Source of the DNA: an uncultured Pelagibacteraceae bacterium
GTDB lineage: Bacteria; Pseudomonadota; Alphaproteobacteria; Pelagibacterales; Pelagibacteraceae
Assembly (NCBI GenBank): GCA_902560625.1
Contig: CACEMD010000001.1
Location: 124,001 to 188,000, forward strand
Reading direction: 5' to 3'
Length of the DNA stretch: 64,000 nt
Part shown: piece by piece, positions 30,179 to 40,221 of the stretch
Layout: each line of letters begins with the position of its first letter
Numbering within the stretch: the first letter of the stretch is position 1
The notes under the pieces: generated by a model
Database searches by the model: none
The model's input: only the letters and a program-made list of their open reading frames with translations
What the model was told of the DNA's origin: nothing
Program-made: the position numbers and the translations under genes

Positions 30179-31370
30179 ATTAAAATTTAATTCTTTTTTA
30201 GAAAAAATTTATCAGTCGGACAAACCATTAATTATTTATAAAGTTAATAATGGCTATAATATATTTACAGATTTTTCTAAAAAAATTATTTTAAACAAAA
30301 ATAATTTAGACAATTTTTTTAACAATTTTAAAAATAAATTATACAAAAAAGAGACGGATCTATTAATTGGGTTTTTTGGTTACGAAATATTATGCAATCT
30401 ATTAAATATTAATATTAAAAAACAAAAAAAACTTAATTTTTATAAAGGAATTTTTTATAAACCAGAAACAATAATAAAAATCAGAAAAGATATAAAAGTT
30501 TTTTCTACAAAAAAAAATGTTTCATATAGAAAATACTTTAGCAAAACACAAATTTTAAGCCCATTTAAATTGAATATAAATTATAAAAAATACAATAAAA
30601 TATTTAATAAATTTGCACAAAAAATTAAAGAAGGAGATACTTATCAAATTAAAATTTGCACAAAGTACAAAAATAGATCAACAATTGATCCAGTGAATTT
30701 TTTTTGGAAACTAATGAAGGTTAATTCATCACCAGAATCTTTTATGATTAGAGACAAAGATTTTTCGATAGTAAGCTGCTCACCAGAAACATTAATTGAT
30801 AAAAAGGGTAAAAATATAATAACAAAGCCTATAGCTGGAACTTTGAAAAAAAATAGCAAAATAAAAAAAAAACATGCTTTAAAATTTTTTATGAATAACA
30901 ACAAAGAAACAAAAGAACATAATATGATTGTTGATATGGAAAGAAGCGATTTATCACGAATTTGTTTACCTGGAACTGTTAAAATTTTAAAACAAAAATA
31001 TGTTGAAGAATATAAGCATCTTTTTCATTATGTGACGTCAATTCAAGGAAAACTAAGAAAAAATGTTACTTTAAAACAGATTATTAAATCAATGATGCCT
31101 GGTGGATCAGTTATAGGGTGTCCTAAAATTAGAACCTTAGAACTTTTAAATGAACAAGAAGCTGAAGATAGAAATATTTTTACTGGAAGTTTTGGATATA
31201 TTAAATTTAATCAAGATATGAGGTTTAATGTTATTATTAGATCAATACTTAATTTCAAAAATATTTCAGAAGTTTCGGCTGCTTCCGGTGTAGTTTTAGA
31301 AAGTACTGCTTCCAAAGAATTTAGAGAAAATTTTATAAAAGCAAAGTCGTTGTTGGAGTTATATAAATGA
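30156..31370 (+). CDS. pabB: Aminodeoxychorismate synthase component I (chorismate-binding)
   Basis: IKEGDTYQIKICTKYKNR...KPIAGTLKK...MVDMERSDLSRICLPGTV...MMPGGSVIGCPKIRTLELL. Confidence 0.87.
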   Translation: MKEHKQHKLKFNSFLEKIYQSDKPLIIYKVNNGYNIFTDFSKKIILNKNNLDNFFNNFKNKLYKKETDLLIGFFGYEILCNLLNINIKKQKKLNFYKGIFYKPETIIKIRKDIKVFSTKKNVSYRKYFSKTQILSPFKLNINYKKYNKIFNKFAQKIKEGDTYQIKICTKYKNRSTIDPVNFFWKLMKVNSSPESFMIRDKDFSIVSCSPETLIDKKGKNIITKPIAGTLKKNSKIKKKHALKFFMNNNKETKEHNMIVDMERSDLSRICLPGTVKILKQKYVEEYKHLFHYVTSIQGKLRKNVTLKQIIKSMMPGGSVIGCPKIRTLELLNEQEAEDRNIFTGSFGYIKFNQDMRFNVIIRSILNFKNISEVSAASGVVLESTASKEFRENFIKAKSLLELYK

Positions 31371-31924
31371 TTTATATTATTGATCATCAAGACTCATTTA
31401 CCTGGAATGTAGTTCATCAATTTTCTAAGTTTGATAAAGTTTATTGCTCTAATTATTTTGAAATAAATAATCAAAAAATTACTAAAGCAGATGCTATAGT
31501 CTTATCACCTGGACCCGGATCACCCAAAGACTACCCTTTAACATCAAAAATATATAAAGCTTTTAGGGGAAAAAAAAAAATTATAGGTATTTGTCTCGGT
31601 TACGAACAAATTTTATTTAATGAAAACGGCAAAATTGTTCAACAAAGGAATATTTTTCATGGCTATCAATCAAATGTAAAGGTAACAAATGAAAGTAAAA
31701 TATTTAAAAAAAATAAAATATTTAAAGTAGGAAGATATCACTCATTAAAGCTTCATGAACCATTTCAGTCCCAAAATGTTAAAGTCACAATGAGATGCGC
31801 TAAAACGAACATTGCAATGGCTGTAGAAGACAGAGTAAGAAATGTTTATGGATTTCAATTTCATCCAGAATCTTTTTTAACAGAAAATGGCAACTTTATT
31901 ATTAAAAAAATCTTATCGGCATAA
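31367..31924 (+). CDS. pabA: Aminodeoxychorismate/anthranilate synthase glutamine amidotransferase
   Basis: IIDHQDSFTWNVVHQFSKF, LSPGPGSPKDYP, GICLGYEQILF, GFQFHPESFLTENG. Confidence 0.9.
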   Translation: MIYIIDHQDSFTWNVVHQFSKFDKVYCSNYFEINNQKITKADAIVLSPGPGSPKDYPLTSKIYKAFRGKKKIIGICLGYEQILFNENGKIVQQRNIFHGYQSNVKVTNESKIFKKNKIFKVGRYHSLKLHEPFQSQNVKVTMRCAKTNIAMAVEDRVRNVYGFQFHPESFLTENGNFIIKKILSA

Positions 31925-32657
31925 AGATCTTAAAGAAATTCCATTTAAGGATCTATGGAGCTCTTATGGTATATTTACAACAATGAGAGTTGTTGGCAAA
32001 CCATTAAAAATTATATTATTTAAAAATCATATAGATAATCTAATTAAATCTTTAAAAATTTATAAAATTTATAAAAAAGATTTAAAAAAAAAAATTCTTC
32101 ACATTATTAAATTGAATTTGAATAAAAATAAAAAATACGACCACTTATTAAGAATTGCGTCTAATAAAAAAATGATATCTATTTCACTGAGAAAAAGACT
32201 TAAACCAAAAAGAAATTTTAATCTTCATCTTATAAATTATAAAAGAATTGAGCCTGAATATAAAAATTTAATGTATAAAAAAATATTAGGTATCCTAAAA
32301 AAGCTGGACACTACTAAAAATGATATTGCTCTTTATAAAGACAAGAAACTTTTAGAAAGTGGCACTTCTAACTTATTATTCGCAAAAAATAATAAAATTT
32401 ATACACCAGTTAATGGATTTTATAAGGGGAATACATTTAATTTTATAAAAAAGAAAATTAAAATTTATAAAAGGAATATTTACCTTGATTCCCTTGACCA
32501 GTATGATGAAATAATTTTGCTTGGATCTGGAAAAGGTATTGCATCAGTTAGTGGTATTAAAAATAATAAATGGAGAAGAAAAAGCTTTAAAAGCTATAAG
32601 ATTTTGGACAATTTTTACCAAAAAGCTGTTACTAAGTGTCCAAGATATTACAGTTGA
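31887..32657 (+). CDS. pabC: Aminotransferase class IV, putative 4-amino-4-deoxychorismate lyase
   Basis: Class IV PLP layout; LLESGTSNLLFAKNNKIYTP; follows pabB-pabA with overlap. Confidence 0.78.
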   Translation: MATLLLKKSYRHKDLKEIPFKDLWSSYGIFTTMRVVGKPLKIILFKNHIDNLIKSLKIYKIYKKDLKKKILHIIKLNLNKNKKYDHLLRIASNKKMISISLRKRLKPKRNFNLHLINYKRIEPEYKNLMYKKILGILKKLDTTKNDIALYKDKKLLESGTSNLLFAKNNKIYTPVNGFYKGNTFNFIKKKIKIYKRNIYLDSLDQYDEIILLGSGKGIASVSGIKNNKWRRKSFKSYKILDNFYQKAVTKCPRYYS

Positions 32658-32716
32658 TCTATTAATTTATCTATACTACAAATTTAGTAACTTTTTAAAT
32701 TGCGGAGGTTTTAAAA

Positions 32717-33517
32717 ATGTTTTCAACAAACCCATTCTATGTTCTTTCAGAAAGCGTATCTCCAATATTTATGCAAATTTTTGTAATTTTGATGATTGCG
32801 CTGATAGTGATTGGTACAGTTATGGATATTATACACAAAAAAAATGTAAAATATTTTTTCGATAATGCAAAAAAAGCAAAAAAAAACGCTACCAAAAGTT
32901 TATCAGCAGGAGAGAGAATAAAAGTTCTTTCAAAAACATTGGTGAGTGATATTGCAACTACTTCAGAGTTAGGTGCTGGTAAAAGACGTATCGCCCACGT
33001 AATGGGAATGTACGGAACAATTTTGTTTTGGGTTTCAACAGTTGTGATGATTTTTATGTATACAGATCCATCCTCAACAACTCCAAACGTTTGGCCTATA
33101 GTATGGCATGCAGGTGGAATATTAACAGTTTTAGGTGGTTGTTGGTTTTGGTTTTTTCTTAGAGTTGATGTGTATTCTGAAGCTCAACCTTGGTACAGAA
33201 TAATTAAAGCAGATTTATTTGTATTAGCATTAATTGCAACATCATTATTTGGATTAATTTGGTCTTATTTGCAAAACTTAGATTTAGGAAATAGATGGGA
33301 TGACAAAGTCTTTTTTGTTTTTTATGTTGTTGCCAATCTGATTCTTTTTGGAGGTGTATATTGGTCTAAATTTGCACACATGTTTTATAAACCTGGAGCT
33401 GCTATCCAAAAAAATCTTGCAGAGGCTGATGGATCAAGAGACAATTTACCCCCTGAGGCTGATGCACCTGAGCAATTTGGCCTAGGTATAAAAAGAGAAG
33501 AGCCAAAACACTATTAA
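32717..33517 (+). CDS. aprM: Membrane subunit associated with adenylylsulfate reductase
   Basis: Multi-TM protein immediately 5' of aprB-aprA. Confidence 0.75.
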   Translation: MFSTNPFYVLSESVSPIFMQIFVILMIALIVIGTVMDIIHKKNVKYFFDNAKKAKKNATKSLSAGERIKVLSKTLVSDIATTSELGAGKRRIAHVMGMYGTILFWVSTVVMIFMYTDPSSTTPNVWPIVWHAGGILTVLGGCWFWFFLRVDVYSEAQPWYRIIKADLFVLALIATSLFGLIWSYLQNLDLGNRWDDKVFFVFYVVANLILFGGVYWSKFAHMFYKPGAAIQKNLAEADGSRDNLPPEADAPEQFGLGIKREEPKHY

Positions 33518-33551
33518 TATGTTATGAAAATAAAAGGAGATTTATAAAATT

Positions 33552-34022
33552 ATGTCAACATTTGTATATATGACTAGATGCGATGGCTGTGGACATTGCG
33601 TTGATATATGTCCCTCAGACATTATGCATATTGATGAAACAATAAGAAGAGCAAAAAATATAGAGCCAAATTTTTGTTGGGAATGTTACTCATGTGTTAA
33701 AGCATGCCCCAACCATGCAATTGATGTAAGAGGATATGCTGACTTTGCACCCATGGGTCATAGCGTAAGAGTAAGACGTGAAGAAGAAAAAGGAACTATT
33801 TCATGGAAAATAAAATTTAGAAACGGAACAACTAAAGATTTTGTTTCTCCGATAACAACCAAACCATGGGGAAAATTTATTCCTAAATTAGCTGATGGAG
33901 ACAAACCTAACCAGGGTGAAATAAATTCTCAAATTCTTTATAATGAACCGCACGGTTTAAATACAAATAAAGATTTACCAAAAGTTGAAAAAAGCTCATT
34001 CAAAAAAGGTGTTTATTATTAA
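33552..34022 (+). CDS. aprB: Adenylylsulfate reductase beta subunit
   Basis: CDGCGHCVDICPSDIMHID and CWECYSCVKACPNHAIDVRGYADFAPMG. Confidence 0.95.
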   Translation: MSTFVYMTRCDGCGHCVDICPSDIMHIDETIRRAKNIEPNFCWECYSCVKACPNHAIDVRGYADFAPMGHSVRVRREEEKGTISWKIKFRNGTTKDFVSPITTKPWGKFIPKLADGDKPNQGEINSQILYNEPHGLNTNKDLPKVEKSSFKKGVYY

Positions 34023-35878
34023 TGGCTAAAAAAACCATAGTTGAAAATTGTGATGTTTTAGTAGTTGGTGGAGGTATGGCTGGAACAGGTGCTGCTTTTG
34101 AAGCTAGACACTGGGGAAGAGATTTAAAAATTATTTGTGTAGAAAAAGCAAACATTGATAGAAGCGGAGCTGTTGCTCAAGGTTTATATGCAATCAATTG
34201 TTATATGGGAATGCAATGGGGAGAGAATCAACCAGAAGATCATGTGAGGTACGCAAGAAATGATTTGATGGGACTTGTTAGAGAAGACCTTGGTTACGAT
34301 ATGGCTAGACATGTTGACTCAACTGTACACATGTTTGATGAGTGGGGTTTACCAATGATGAAAAATCCTAAAACTGGTCGTTACCAGAGAGAAGGGAAAT
34401 GGCAGATAATGATTCATGGTGAAAGTTATAAACCAATTGTAGCCGAAGCAGCAAAAAAATCTGCAGATAAAATTTATAATAGAATAATGATTACTCATCT
34501 TTTAATGGATGAGGATAATGAAAATAGAGTTGGTGGTGCCGTTGGATTTAATATGAGAACTGGTGACTATTATGTTTTTAAAGCAAAGACTGTGATAGTA
34601 GCTGCAGGCGGAGCATCTCACATATTTAAGCCTAGGGCAGTTGGTGAAGGTATGGGTAGAACCTGGTACGCTCCTTGGAGTAATGGTTCAGCATATGCAT
34701 TACCAATTGCAGCTGGTGCCAAAATGACTCAAATGGAAAATAGAATTGTATTATGTAGATTTAAAGATGGATATGGTCCTGTTGGTGCTTATTTTTTGCA
34801 TCTTAAAACTTACACACAAAATGCTAATGGAGAAAACTACGAAAAAAAATGGTATAATCAAACTAAAGAGCTCGTTGGTGAATATATTGATCATCACCCA
34901 ACTCCAACATGTTTAAGAAACCACGCATTTGTCCAAGAAGTTATGGCTGGCGGTGGTCCAATTCATATGGTTACAAAAGAAGCATTCCAGGATCCACATT
35001 TAGAAACTGTGGGATGGGAAAATTTTTTAGGTATGACTGTTGGTCAGGCAGTAGTTTGGGCATCTCAAAATATAGATCCAAAATATACTAACCCTGAATT
35101 AACTACTTCAGAACCTTATGTTATGGGATCACATGCAACTTGCTCAGGTGCTTGGGTAAGTGGCCCAGAAGATTTATCTCCTCCTGAATATTTTTGGGGA
35201 TATAACAGAATGACAACAGTCCAAGGGTTATTTGGTGCAGGTGATACGGTGGGAGGTAGTGCGCACAAATTCTCTTCTGGTTCTTTTACAGAAGGACGCT
35301 TGGCTGCAAAAGCTGCTGTAAAATATATTGAGGAGAAAAAAGGTGATAATATAAAAGTTTCAGATAAGCAATGTGCTGATTTTAAAAAAATCATATATAA
35401 GCCATTGGAAAATTACACAGTTGGCAGAAATGAAATTACTGGTGGAACTGTTTCTCCAAGTTATATATCTCCAATTCAAGGGCTACAAAGACTTCAAAAA
35501 ATCATGGATGAATATGTAGGTGGTATTTCAGTAAATTACATGACTAACGAAAATCTTTTAAAAAAGGGTCTAGAATTATTAGATTGGTTACAAGAAGATT
35601 TGGAGCATGTTGGAGCTGAAGATTATCATCAACTAATGCGAGCTTGGGAGCTTAAACACCGAGCATTAACATCCCAATGTGTTACAGAACACACACTTTT
35701 CAGGAAAGAAACTCGTTGGCCCGGATATTATTACAGGGGAGACCACATGAAATTAGATGATGAAAACTGGCATTGTTTAACAGTTTCAAGAAGAGATCCT
35801 AAAACAGGCAAGTTTTCTTTAGAGAAAATGCCTGTCTATCATATAATTGACGAAAAAGAGAAAAAAGAAGCTTCCTAG
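34022..35878 (+). CDS. aprA: Adenylylsulfate reductase alpha subunit
   Basis: CDVLVVGGGMAGTGAAFEARHWG; GLFGAGDTVGGSAHKFSSGSFTEGRLAAKAAVKYI; ETRWPGYYYRGDHMKLD. Confidence 0.96.
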   Translation: MAKKTIVENCDVLVVGGGMAGTGAAFEARHWGRDLKIICVEKANIDRSGAVAQGLYAINCYMGMQWGENQPEDHVRYARNDLMGLVREDLGYDMARHVDSTVHMFDEWGLPMMKNPKTGRYQREGKWQIMIHGESYKPIVAEAAKKSADKIYNRIMITHLLMDEDNENRVGGAVGFNMRTGDYYVFKAKTVIVAAGGASHIFKPRAVGEGMGRTWYAPWSNGSAYALPIAAGAKMTQMENRIVLCRFKDGYGPVGAYFLHLKTYTQNANGENYEKKWYNQTKELVGEYIDHHPTPTCLRNHAFVQEVMAGGGPIHMVTKEAFQDPHLETVGWENFLGMTVGQAVVWASQNIDPKYTNPELTTSEPYVMGSHATCSGAWVSGPEDLSPPEYFWGYNRMTTVQGLFGAGDTVGGSAHKFSSGSFTEGRLAAKAAVKYIEEKKGDNIKVSDKQCADFKKIIYKPLENYTVGRNEITGGTVSPSYISPIQGLQRLQKIMDEYVGGISVNYMTNENLLKKGLELLDWLQEDLEHVGAEDYHQLMRAWELKHRALTSQCVTEHTLFRKETRWPGYYYRGDHMKLDDENWHCLTVSRRDPKTGKFSLEKMPVYHIIDEKEKKEAS

Positions 35879-35886
35879 ACACTTCA

Positions 35887-36240
35887 ATGAGTCTTCTTGA
35901 TAAGTCCGACAAAGATATTATTGAAATAGCTAACCCAATCTGGATTAACCTAATTAAGTCCTCAAATATGAAAGATTATGGAGGTTTTACTAAGGATTTC
36001 TCATCACAGATGCTTTATGGAGCCAACGAGGTTGAGTTAGGTAAGCAGTGGGCATCGAACGATCTAATCTCAAACCTATCAGAGGAGCGTTTTGAGGCAT
36101 TTGGTTGTCTTAGAAGAGGCCTTTATGTGACTGTACTTTATAAACAAACTAGCACAAAACTACCTGGAGATTTTCTTGGTCGACTTGTTTTAGGGCTAGA
36201 GGGTGATCAGGTTAAAGTTTTTGGTGCAACTATTTTTTAA
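35887..36240 (+). CDS. Conserved-looking hypothetical protein next to aprMBA
   Basis: 117-aa ORF 8 nt after aprA stop, same strand; no recognised motif. Confidence 0.65.
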   Translation: MSLLDKSDKDIIEIANPIWINLIKSSNMKDYGGFTKDFSSQMLYGANEVELGKQWASNDLISNLSEERFEAFGCLRRGLYVTVLYKQTSTKLPGDFLGRLVLGLEGDQVKVFGATIF

Positions 36241-36296
36241 TCAGTATTTAACAAATTAAGCTTGCAAATTTTATTCTTCAGGTGTATTTCCTGAGT

Positions 36297-36446
36297 ATGC
36301 TTAATAAATTTTATAAAAATGCTAATGATATTATTAAGCTTCTTCCAATAAAAATTTTTAAAATAAGCGCAAAAACATTTACTTTAATTGGTCTTGGGAT
36401 TTATTGGAGTGTAATAATTGTTGGTACTTTTCTCCAAATAAATTAA
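36297..36446 (+). CDS. 49-aa small membrane protein (not in supplied ORF track)
   Basis: MLNKFYKNANDIIKLLPIKIFKISAKTFTLIGLGIYWSVIIVGTFLQIN*; one clear TM helix. Confidence 0.5.
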   Translation: MLNKFYKNANDIIKLLPIKIFKISAKTFTLIGLGIYWSVIIVGTFLQIN

Positions 36447-36503
36447 GCAAAATCACACTATCAAATTGTTGACTTTAATATTTTAGAGGAATAATTACTA
36501 TTT

Positions 36504-37586
36504 ATGGAATTTTTTCTTCCTATAGCAGAAGTATATGTAAGCCTACCTGTTATCTTCATACTCAGTTTAGTTGTTGGAATTTTGTCTGGACTTTTTGGTG
36601 TAGGCGGAGGTTTTTTAATGACACCTTTTTTAATTTTTTTGGGAATTCCTCCATCTTATGCAGTTGCAAATGAAGCAAACAATATATTAGGAACCTCAGT
36701 GTCTGGTTCAACTACCCATTGGTATAAAGGAACTTTAGATTACAAAATGGGATTTATGATTGTTATAGGAGGTGCTTGTGGAACAATTCTTGGAATTTTA
36801 ACATTCACTTACTTCAAAGATATTGGTAAAATAAATATAGTTATTGCACTAGCGTATATGTATATTTTAGCAATAATTGGTACCTTTATGTTAGTTCAAG
36901 GTGTTACAGAGCTTGATAGAGCAAGAAAAAAAATAGTTTTAAGAAAAAAACTACATGTTCATTATTGGATTCATGGTTTACCGATAAGAATGAGATTTAA
37001 AAAATCTAAAGTGTATGAAAGCGCATTCACACCAATCACTATTGGTTTAATAGTTGGCTTCATTGCAGCAATTATGGGAATTGGAGGTGCTTTTATTTTG
37101 GTACCAGCCATGATTTATATAATAGGCATGCCGACCAAATTAGTCCCAGGTACATCTTTGTTTGTTACAGTCTTTGTAAGCGCTATAGTAACAATACTTC
37201 ATGCATTCAATTACGGTTCAATAGACTTAATTTTAGTTATAGTTTTAATATTGGGATCAATATTAGGTGTTCAAGTAGGTCAGAAATTGGGTGAAAAGGT
37301 TGATAGCTCTCAATTTAAAACAATATTAGCAATACTTTTATTGCTTGTTGGTATCGCTATGGCTTACGAAAGCTTTTTTAGAGAGTCTCAATCTACAATT
37401 AACAATTTATCATTAAACAAACCAGAGTTGACTGGCTTCTCGCAATTTATTTCAAATATGTCTAATGATTTCCCAATTGTCTACGGCGTGTTATCAATAA
37501 TACTAGCAGTTACTCTTGCCATATTGGCAGCATTTGTGAGAAAACTATTCAGCGACTATCAAGATAAAAAGAAAAAACCAGCCTAA
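36504..37586 (+). CDS. TauE/SafE family sulfite/organosulfonate exporter
   Basis: GVGGGFLMTPFLIFLGIPPSYAVANEANNILGTSVSG and second-half repeat MGIGGAFILVPAMIYIIGMPTKLVPGTSLF. Confidence 0.9.
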   Translation: MEFFLPIAEVYVSLPVIFILSLVVGILSGLFGVGGGFLMTPFLIFLGIPPSYAVANEANNILGTSVSGSTTHWYKGTLDYKMGFMIVIGGACGTILGILTFTYFKDIGKINIVIALAYMYILAIIGTFMLVQGVTELDRARKKIVLRKKLHVHYWIHGLPIRMRFKKSKVYESAFTPITIGLIVGFIAAIMGIGGAFILVPAMIYIIGMPTKLVPGTSLFVTVFVSAIVTILHAFNYGSIDLILVIVLILGSILGVQVGQKLGEKVDSSQFKTILAILLLLVGIAMAYESFFRESQSTINNLSLNKPELTGFSQFISNMSNDFPIVYGVLSIILAVTLAILAAFVRKLFSDYQDKKKKPA

Positions 37587-38668
37587 TTAATAACTAAACT
37601 ACCAAAAAATTCTATAGCACTTAAACTTACAATTCCAACTGTCAATAATGAAATAAAACCAACTATAAACGGTTTATATCCCATAGATCTCAGATCTTTT
37701 AAATTTGTTGACAATCCTATTGCACCCATTGCCATAGTCAAAAATACCTTTGCAGAAAATTTAATTACAGACACAAATTCTATCCAAACTTCTTTGTTTG
37801 AGTTATTAGAGTTTAAAAATATATAATCTCCTCCATTTCTAATAATAATAAAGGCTATAAATCCTAAAACGAAATAGGGAAAAATTTTAATAAGTGAATA
37901 ATTTTTAGATTGCTTCTGCCCTCTATTATAGAGGTATGCAAACAAAGGTATCATAATTACCAAAAAAGTATTTCTAATTAATTTTGTAACTGTTGAAATA
38001 TTTAAAGTTTCTGGGCTATTAAATTGTTGATCGTATATTAAACCAGCAGCTGCGACTTGTGCTGTTTCATGTATAGCAGTTCCTAAAAACAACCCTGAAA
38101 ATAATGGATCACCTTCAAAATAATAATTTGCAAAATAGGGATAAAAAAGCATGGCTATAATTCCAAATACAGTCATATTAGCTACTGCATATGCAATTTC
38201 ACTTTTTTTGGCCTTTATTATAGGACCAGTTGCCATTATAGCTGTTGTTCCACAAACTGTACTACCAATAGCAATTAAGTATGACATTCTTCTTGAAATT
38301 TTTAATTTCTTAATGAGAAGTTTAATGGCAATCAAAACACTTATAATGCAAATAATAATAAGTGGAATAGCAATTGTACCAAATTTTAAAAATTCGAAAG
38401 GTTTTAATTGAATACCTAAACATATTATACCTAACTTCAAAATATATTTTTGAGTAAAATCTAAGCCTATTAGAAAACCTTTTCTAATTTTGAAAATATT
38501 ACTTAAGGTTAAACCTATAATAATTGCAAACATAGCTGTAGAGATCGGACTTTTTTCGTATCCAAAAATTGCAATAGAAATAAAGTTATTTATACCTTCT
38601 GATAAAGAATATAATATAAATGCTAGAAATATTCCTGGAATTAAATTTATAGGAAATTTTAATTTCAA
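37583..38668 (-). CDS. YeiH-family putative sulfate exporter
   Basis: LKLGIICLGIQLKPFEFLKFG..., STVCGTTAIMATGPIIKAKKSEIAYAVA, GTAIHETAQVAAAG. Confidence 0.85.
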   Translation of the reverse strand: MKLKFPINLIPGIFLAFILYSLSEGINNFISIAIFGYEKSPISTAMFAIIIGLTLSNIFKIRKGFLIGLDFTQKYILKLGIICLGIQLKPFEFLKFGTIAIPLIIICIISVLIAIKLLIKKLKISRRMSYLIAIGSTVCGTTAIMATGPIIKAKKSEIAYAVANMTVFGIIAMLFYPYFANYYFEGDPLFSGLFLGTAIHETAQVAAAGLIYDQQFNSPETLNISTVTKLIRNTFLVIMIPLFAYLYNRGQKQSKNYSLIKIFPYFVLGFIAFIIIRNGGDYIFLNSNNSNKEVWIEFVSVIKFSAKVFLTMAMGAIGLSTNLKDLRSMGYKPFIVGFISLLTVGIVSLSAIEFFGSLVIN

Positions 38669-38679
38669 TTTAGAATTTT

Positions 38680-39846
38680 TTAGGCGCTTCTATATAGTTT
38701 GGTCATTACAAATTCTTTATGACCCAAGGCTTCTGCGCATGTTAATCTACCGTTAGCAACTCTTATTGTAGATTTGATTAATTCATCTCCTGCTTGATCT
38801 AAATTCATCTGTCGAGATAAAATTTTAGAAACATCAACATCAATATGTTCACTCATTGTTTTTACTGTTAAAGGATTAGCAGTTAGTTTTATAACCGGTT
38901 CAATGGGGTTTCCAATAATATTTCCTTGTCCAGTTGGAAATAAATGAATATTGAAGCCTCCCGCTGCTTGGAGTGTAACACATTCTGCAGCTGCAGATGA
39001 TGTATCCATAAAATATAATCCTTTACCCTTAGTTGGTTCCTCTGCTGGTTCCAATACATCAATAAATTGTCTTGAACCTATTTTTTGAAAATTTCCGAAA
39101 GCTTTTTCCTCGATTGTAGTTAATCCTCCAGCGATATTGCCTGCTGTAGGTTGACTTTCTGAGAGATCGTCTGTTGCTTCTTTTAAAATAAAATCATTAT
39201 AATCATTCCAAGTTTTCATGAATTTTTTTTGTGCTTCTGTTGTTTTTCCTCTTTTAGCACAGACTTTTTCAGCACCAGTTAATTCAGAAGTTTCACCAAA
39301 ACATAAATGAACTCCAAGTGGTTCTAACTTATCCATTAAATTTCCCACTGTAGGATTTGATGCAAGTCCTGAAGTTGTATCAGACTCTCCACATTTTACA
39401 GAAATCCATAGATCACTAATTGGACATTCCTGTCTCTGCTTTTCTGAGGACCACATTGAAAACTCTTGAGCTTTTTTTGAAACTTTTGCAATTGTATCAA
39501 TGTCACCAACTCCCTCAATACTAAATCCTTCAACAGGTTTTCCAGTCTTTGCAATTTCATCTACAATTCTTTTTGTCCATTTGGGTTCTATCCCAATTAC
39601 AATTACTGCTGCAACGTTAGGATTCTTCCCAGTACCTATCATTGTTCTAAAATGCAATTCTAAGTCTGCACCAAATTGTAATCTTCCATAAGAATGAGGC
39701 AATGCAATTGTACCTTTAATGTTATTTGCAACTGCTTCGGCACATGCATTTGATATGTCATCTACAGGTAAAATTATTACATGGTTTCTGGTACCAGCTC
39801 TTCCATTTTCACGTTTATAACCTAAAAAGCTTTTTGGAATTTCCAT
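38680..39846 (-). CDS. suyB: UxaA-family lyase large subunit, putative (2R)-sulfolactate sulfo-lyase beta subunit
   Basis: [52 protein letters not shown]; split-subunit architecture next to xsc. Confidence 0.75.
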   Translation of the reverse strand: MEIPKSFLGYKRENGRAGTRNHVIILPVDDISNACAEAVANNIKGTIALPHSYGRLQFGADLELHFRTMIGTGKNPNVAAVIVIGIEPKWTKRIVDEIAKTGKPVEGFSIEGVGDIDTIAKVSKKAQEFSMWSSEKQRQECPISDLWISVKCGESDTTSGLASNPTVGNLMDKLEPLGVHLCFGETSELTGAEKVCAKRGKTTEAQKKFMKTWNDYNDFILKEATDDLSESQPTAGNIAGGLTTIEEKAFGNFQKIGSRQFIDVLEPAEEPTKGKGLYFMDTSSAAAECVTLQAAGGFNIHLFPTGQGNIIGNPIEPVIKLTANPLTVKTMSEHIDVDVSKILSRQMNLDQAGDELIKSTIRVANGRLTCAEALGHKEFVMTKLYRSA

Positions 39847-39847
39847 T

Positions 39848-40135
39848 TTACCATTTCTTCGTTTTTACATTGTGAACGTGTACATGCTCACCTTTTTTAA
39901 TAGATTTAACCACTTTTCCAATATCATGGCCGTACTTAATAATAGTGTCTCCTTCATTTAAATCTGTCATAGCGATTTTGTGACCTAATGGAATTTCATT
40001 TTTAGATTGAATTTTTGTAGAATCGTCATTTTCCATTATCCAGCAATCACAGTCCTGATTTGGTGTAATCTTTTCAATAACTACAACACCAACATTATCT
40101 TTTTTATCGTGAATAATTATATCTGTATTTACCAT
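39848..40135 (-). CDS. suyA: SAF-domain small subunit, putative (2R)-sulfolactate sulfo-lyase alpha subunit
   Basis: 95-aa SAF-like protein ([45 protein letters not shown]) directly upstream of suyB. Confidence 0.75.
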   Translation of the reverse strand: MVNTDIIIHDKKDNVGVVVIEKITPNQDCDCWIMENDDSTKIQSKNEIPLGHKIAMTDLNEGDTIIKYGHDIGKVVKSIKKGEHVHVHNVKTKKW

Positions 40136-40221
40136 TGTGACGATTTCTTGTTTGAAATTCTTTCAATCTTATATATTAATCCAATTGTAATAAAATAAAT
40201 TTTTTAAAAAGATATAAAATA

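Noticed and set aside
32521-32865. 114-aa ORF bridging pabC and aprM
   Set aside because: Out-of-frame overlap with two better supported genes; aprM has its own Shine-Dalgarno (GCGGAGG) and start at 32717
34909-35091. 60-aa ORF in another frame inside aprA
   Set aside because: Same-strand out-of-frame shadow of a conserved enzyme
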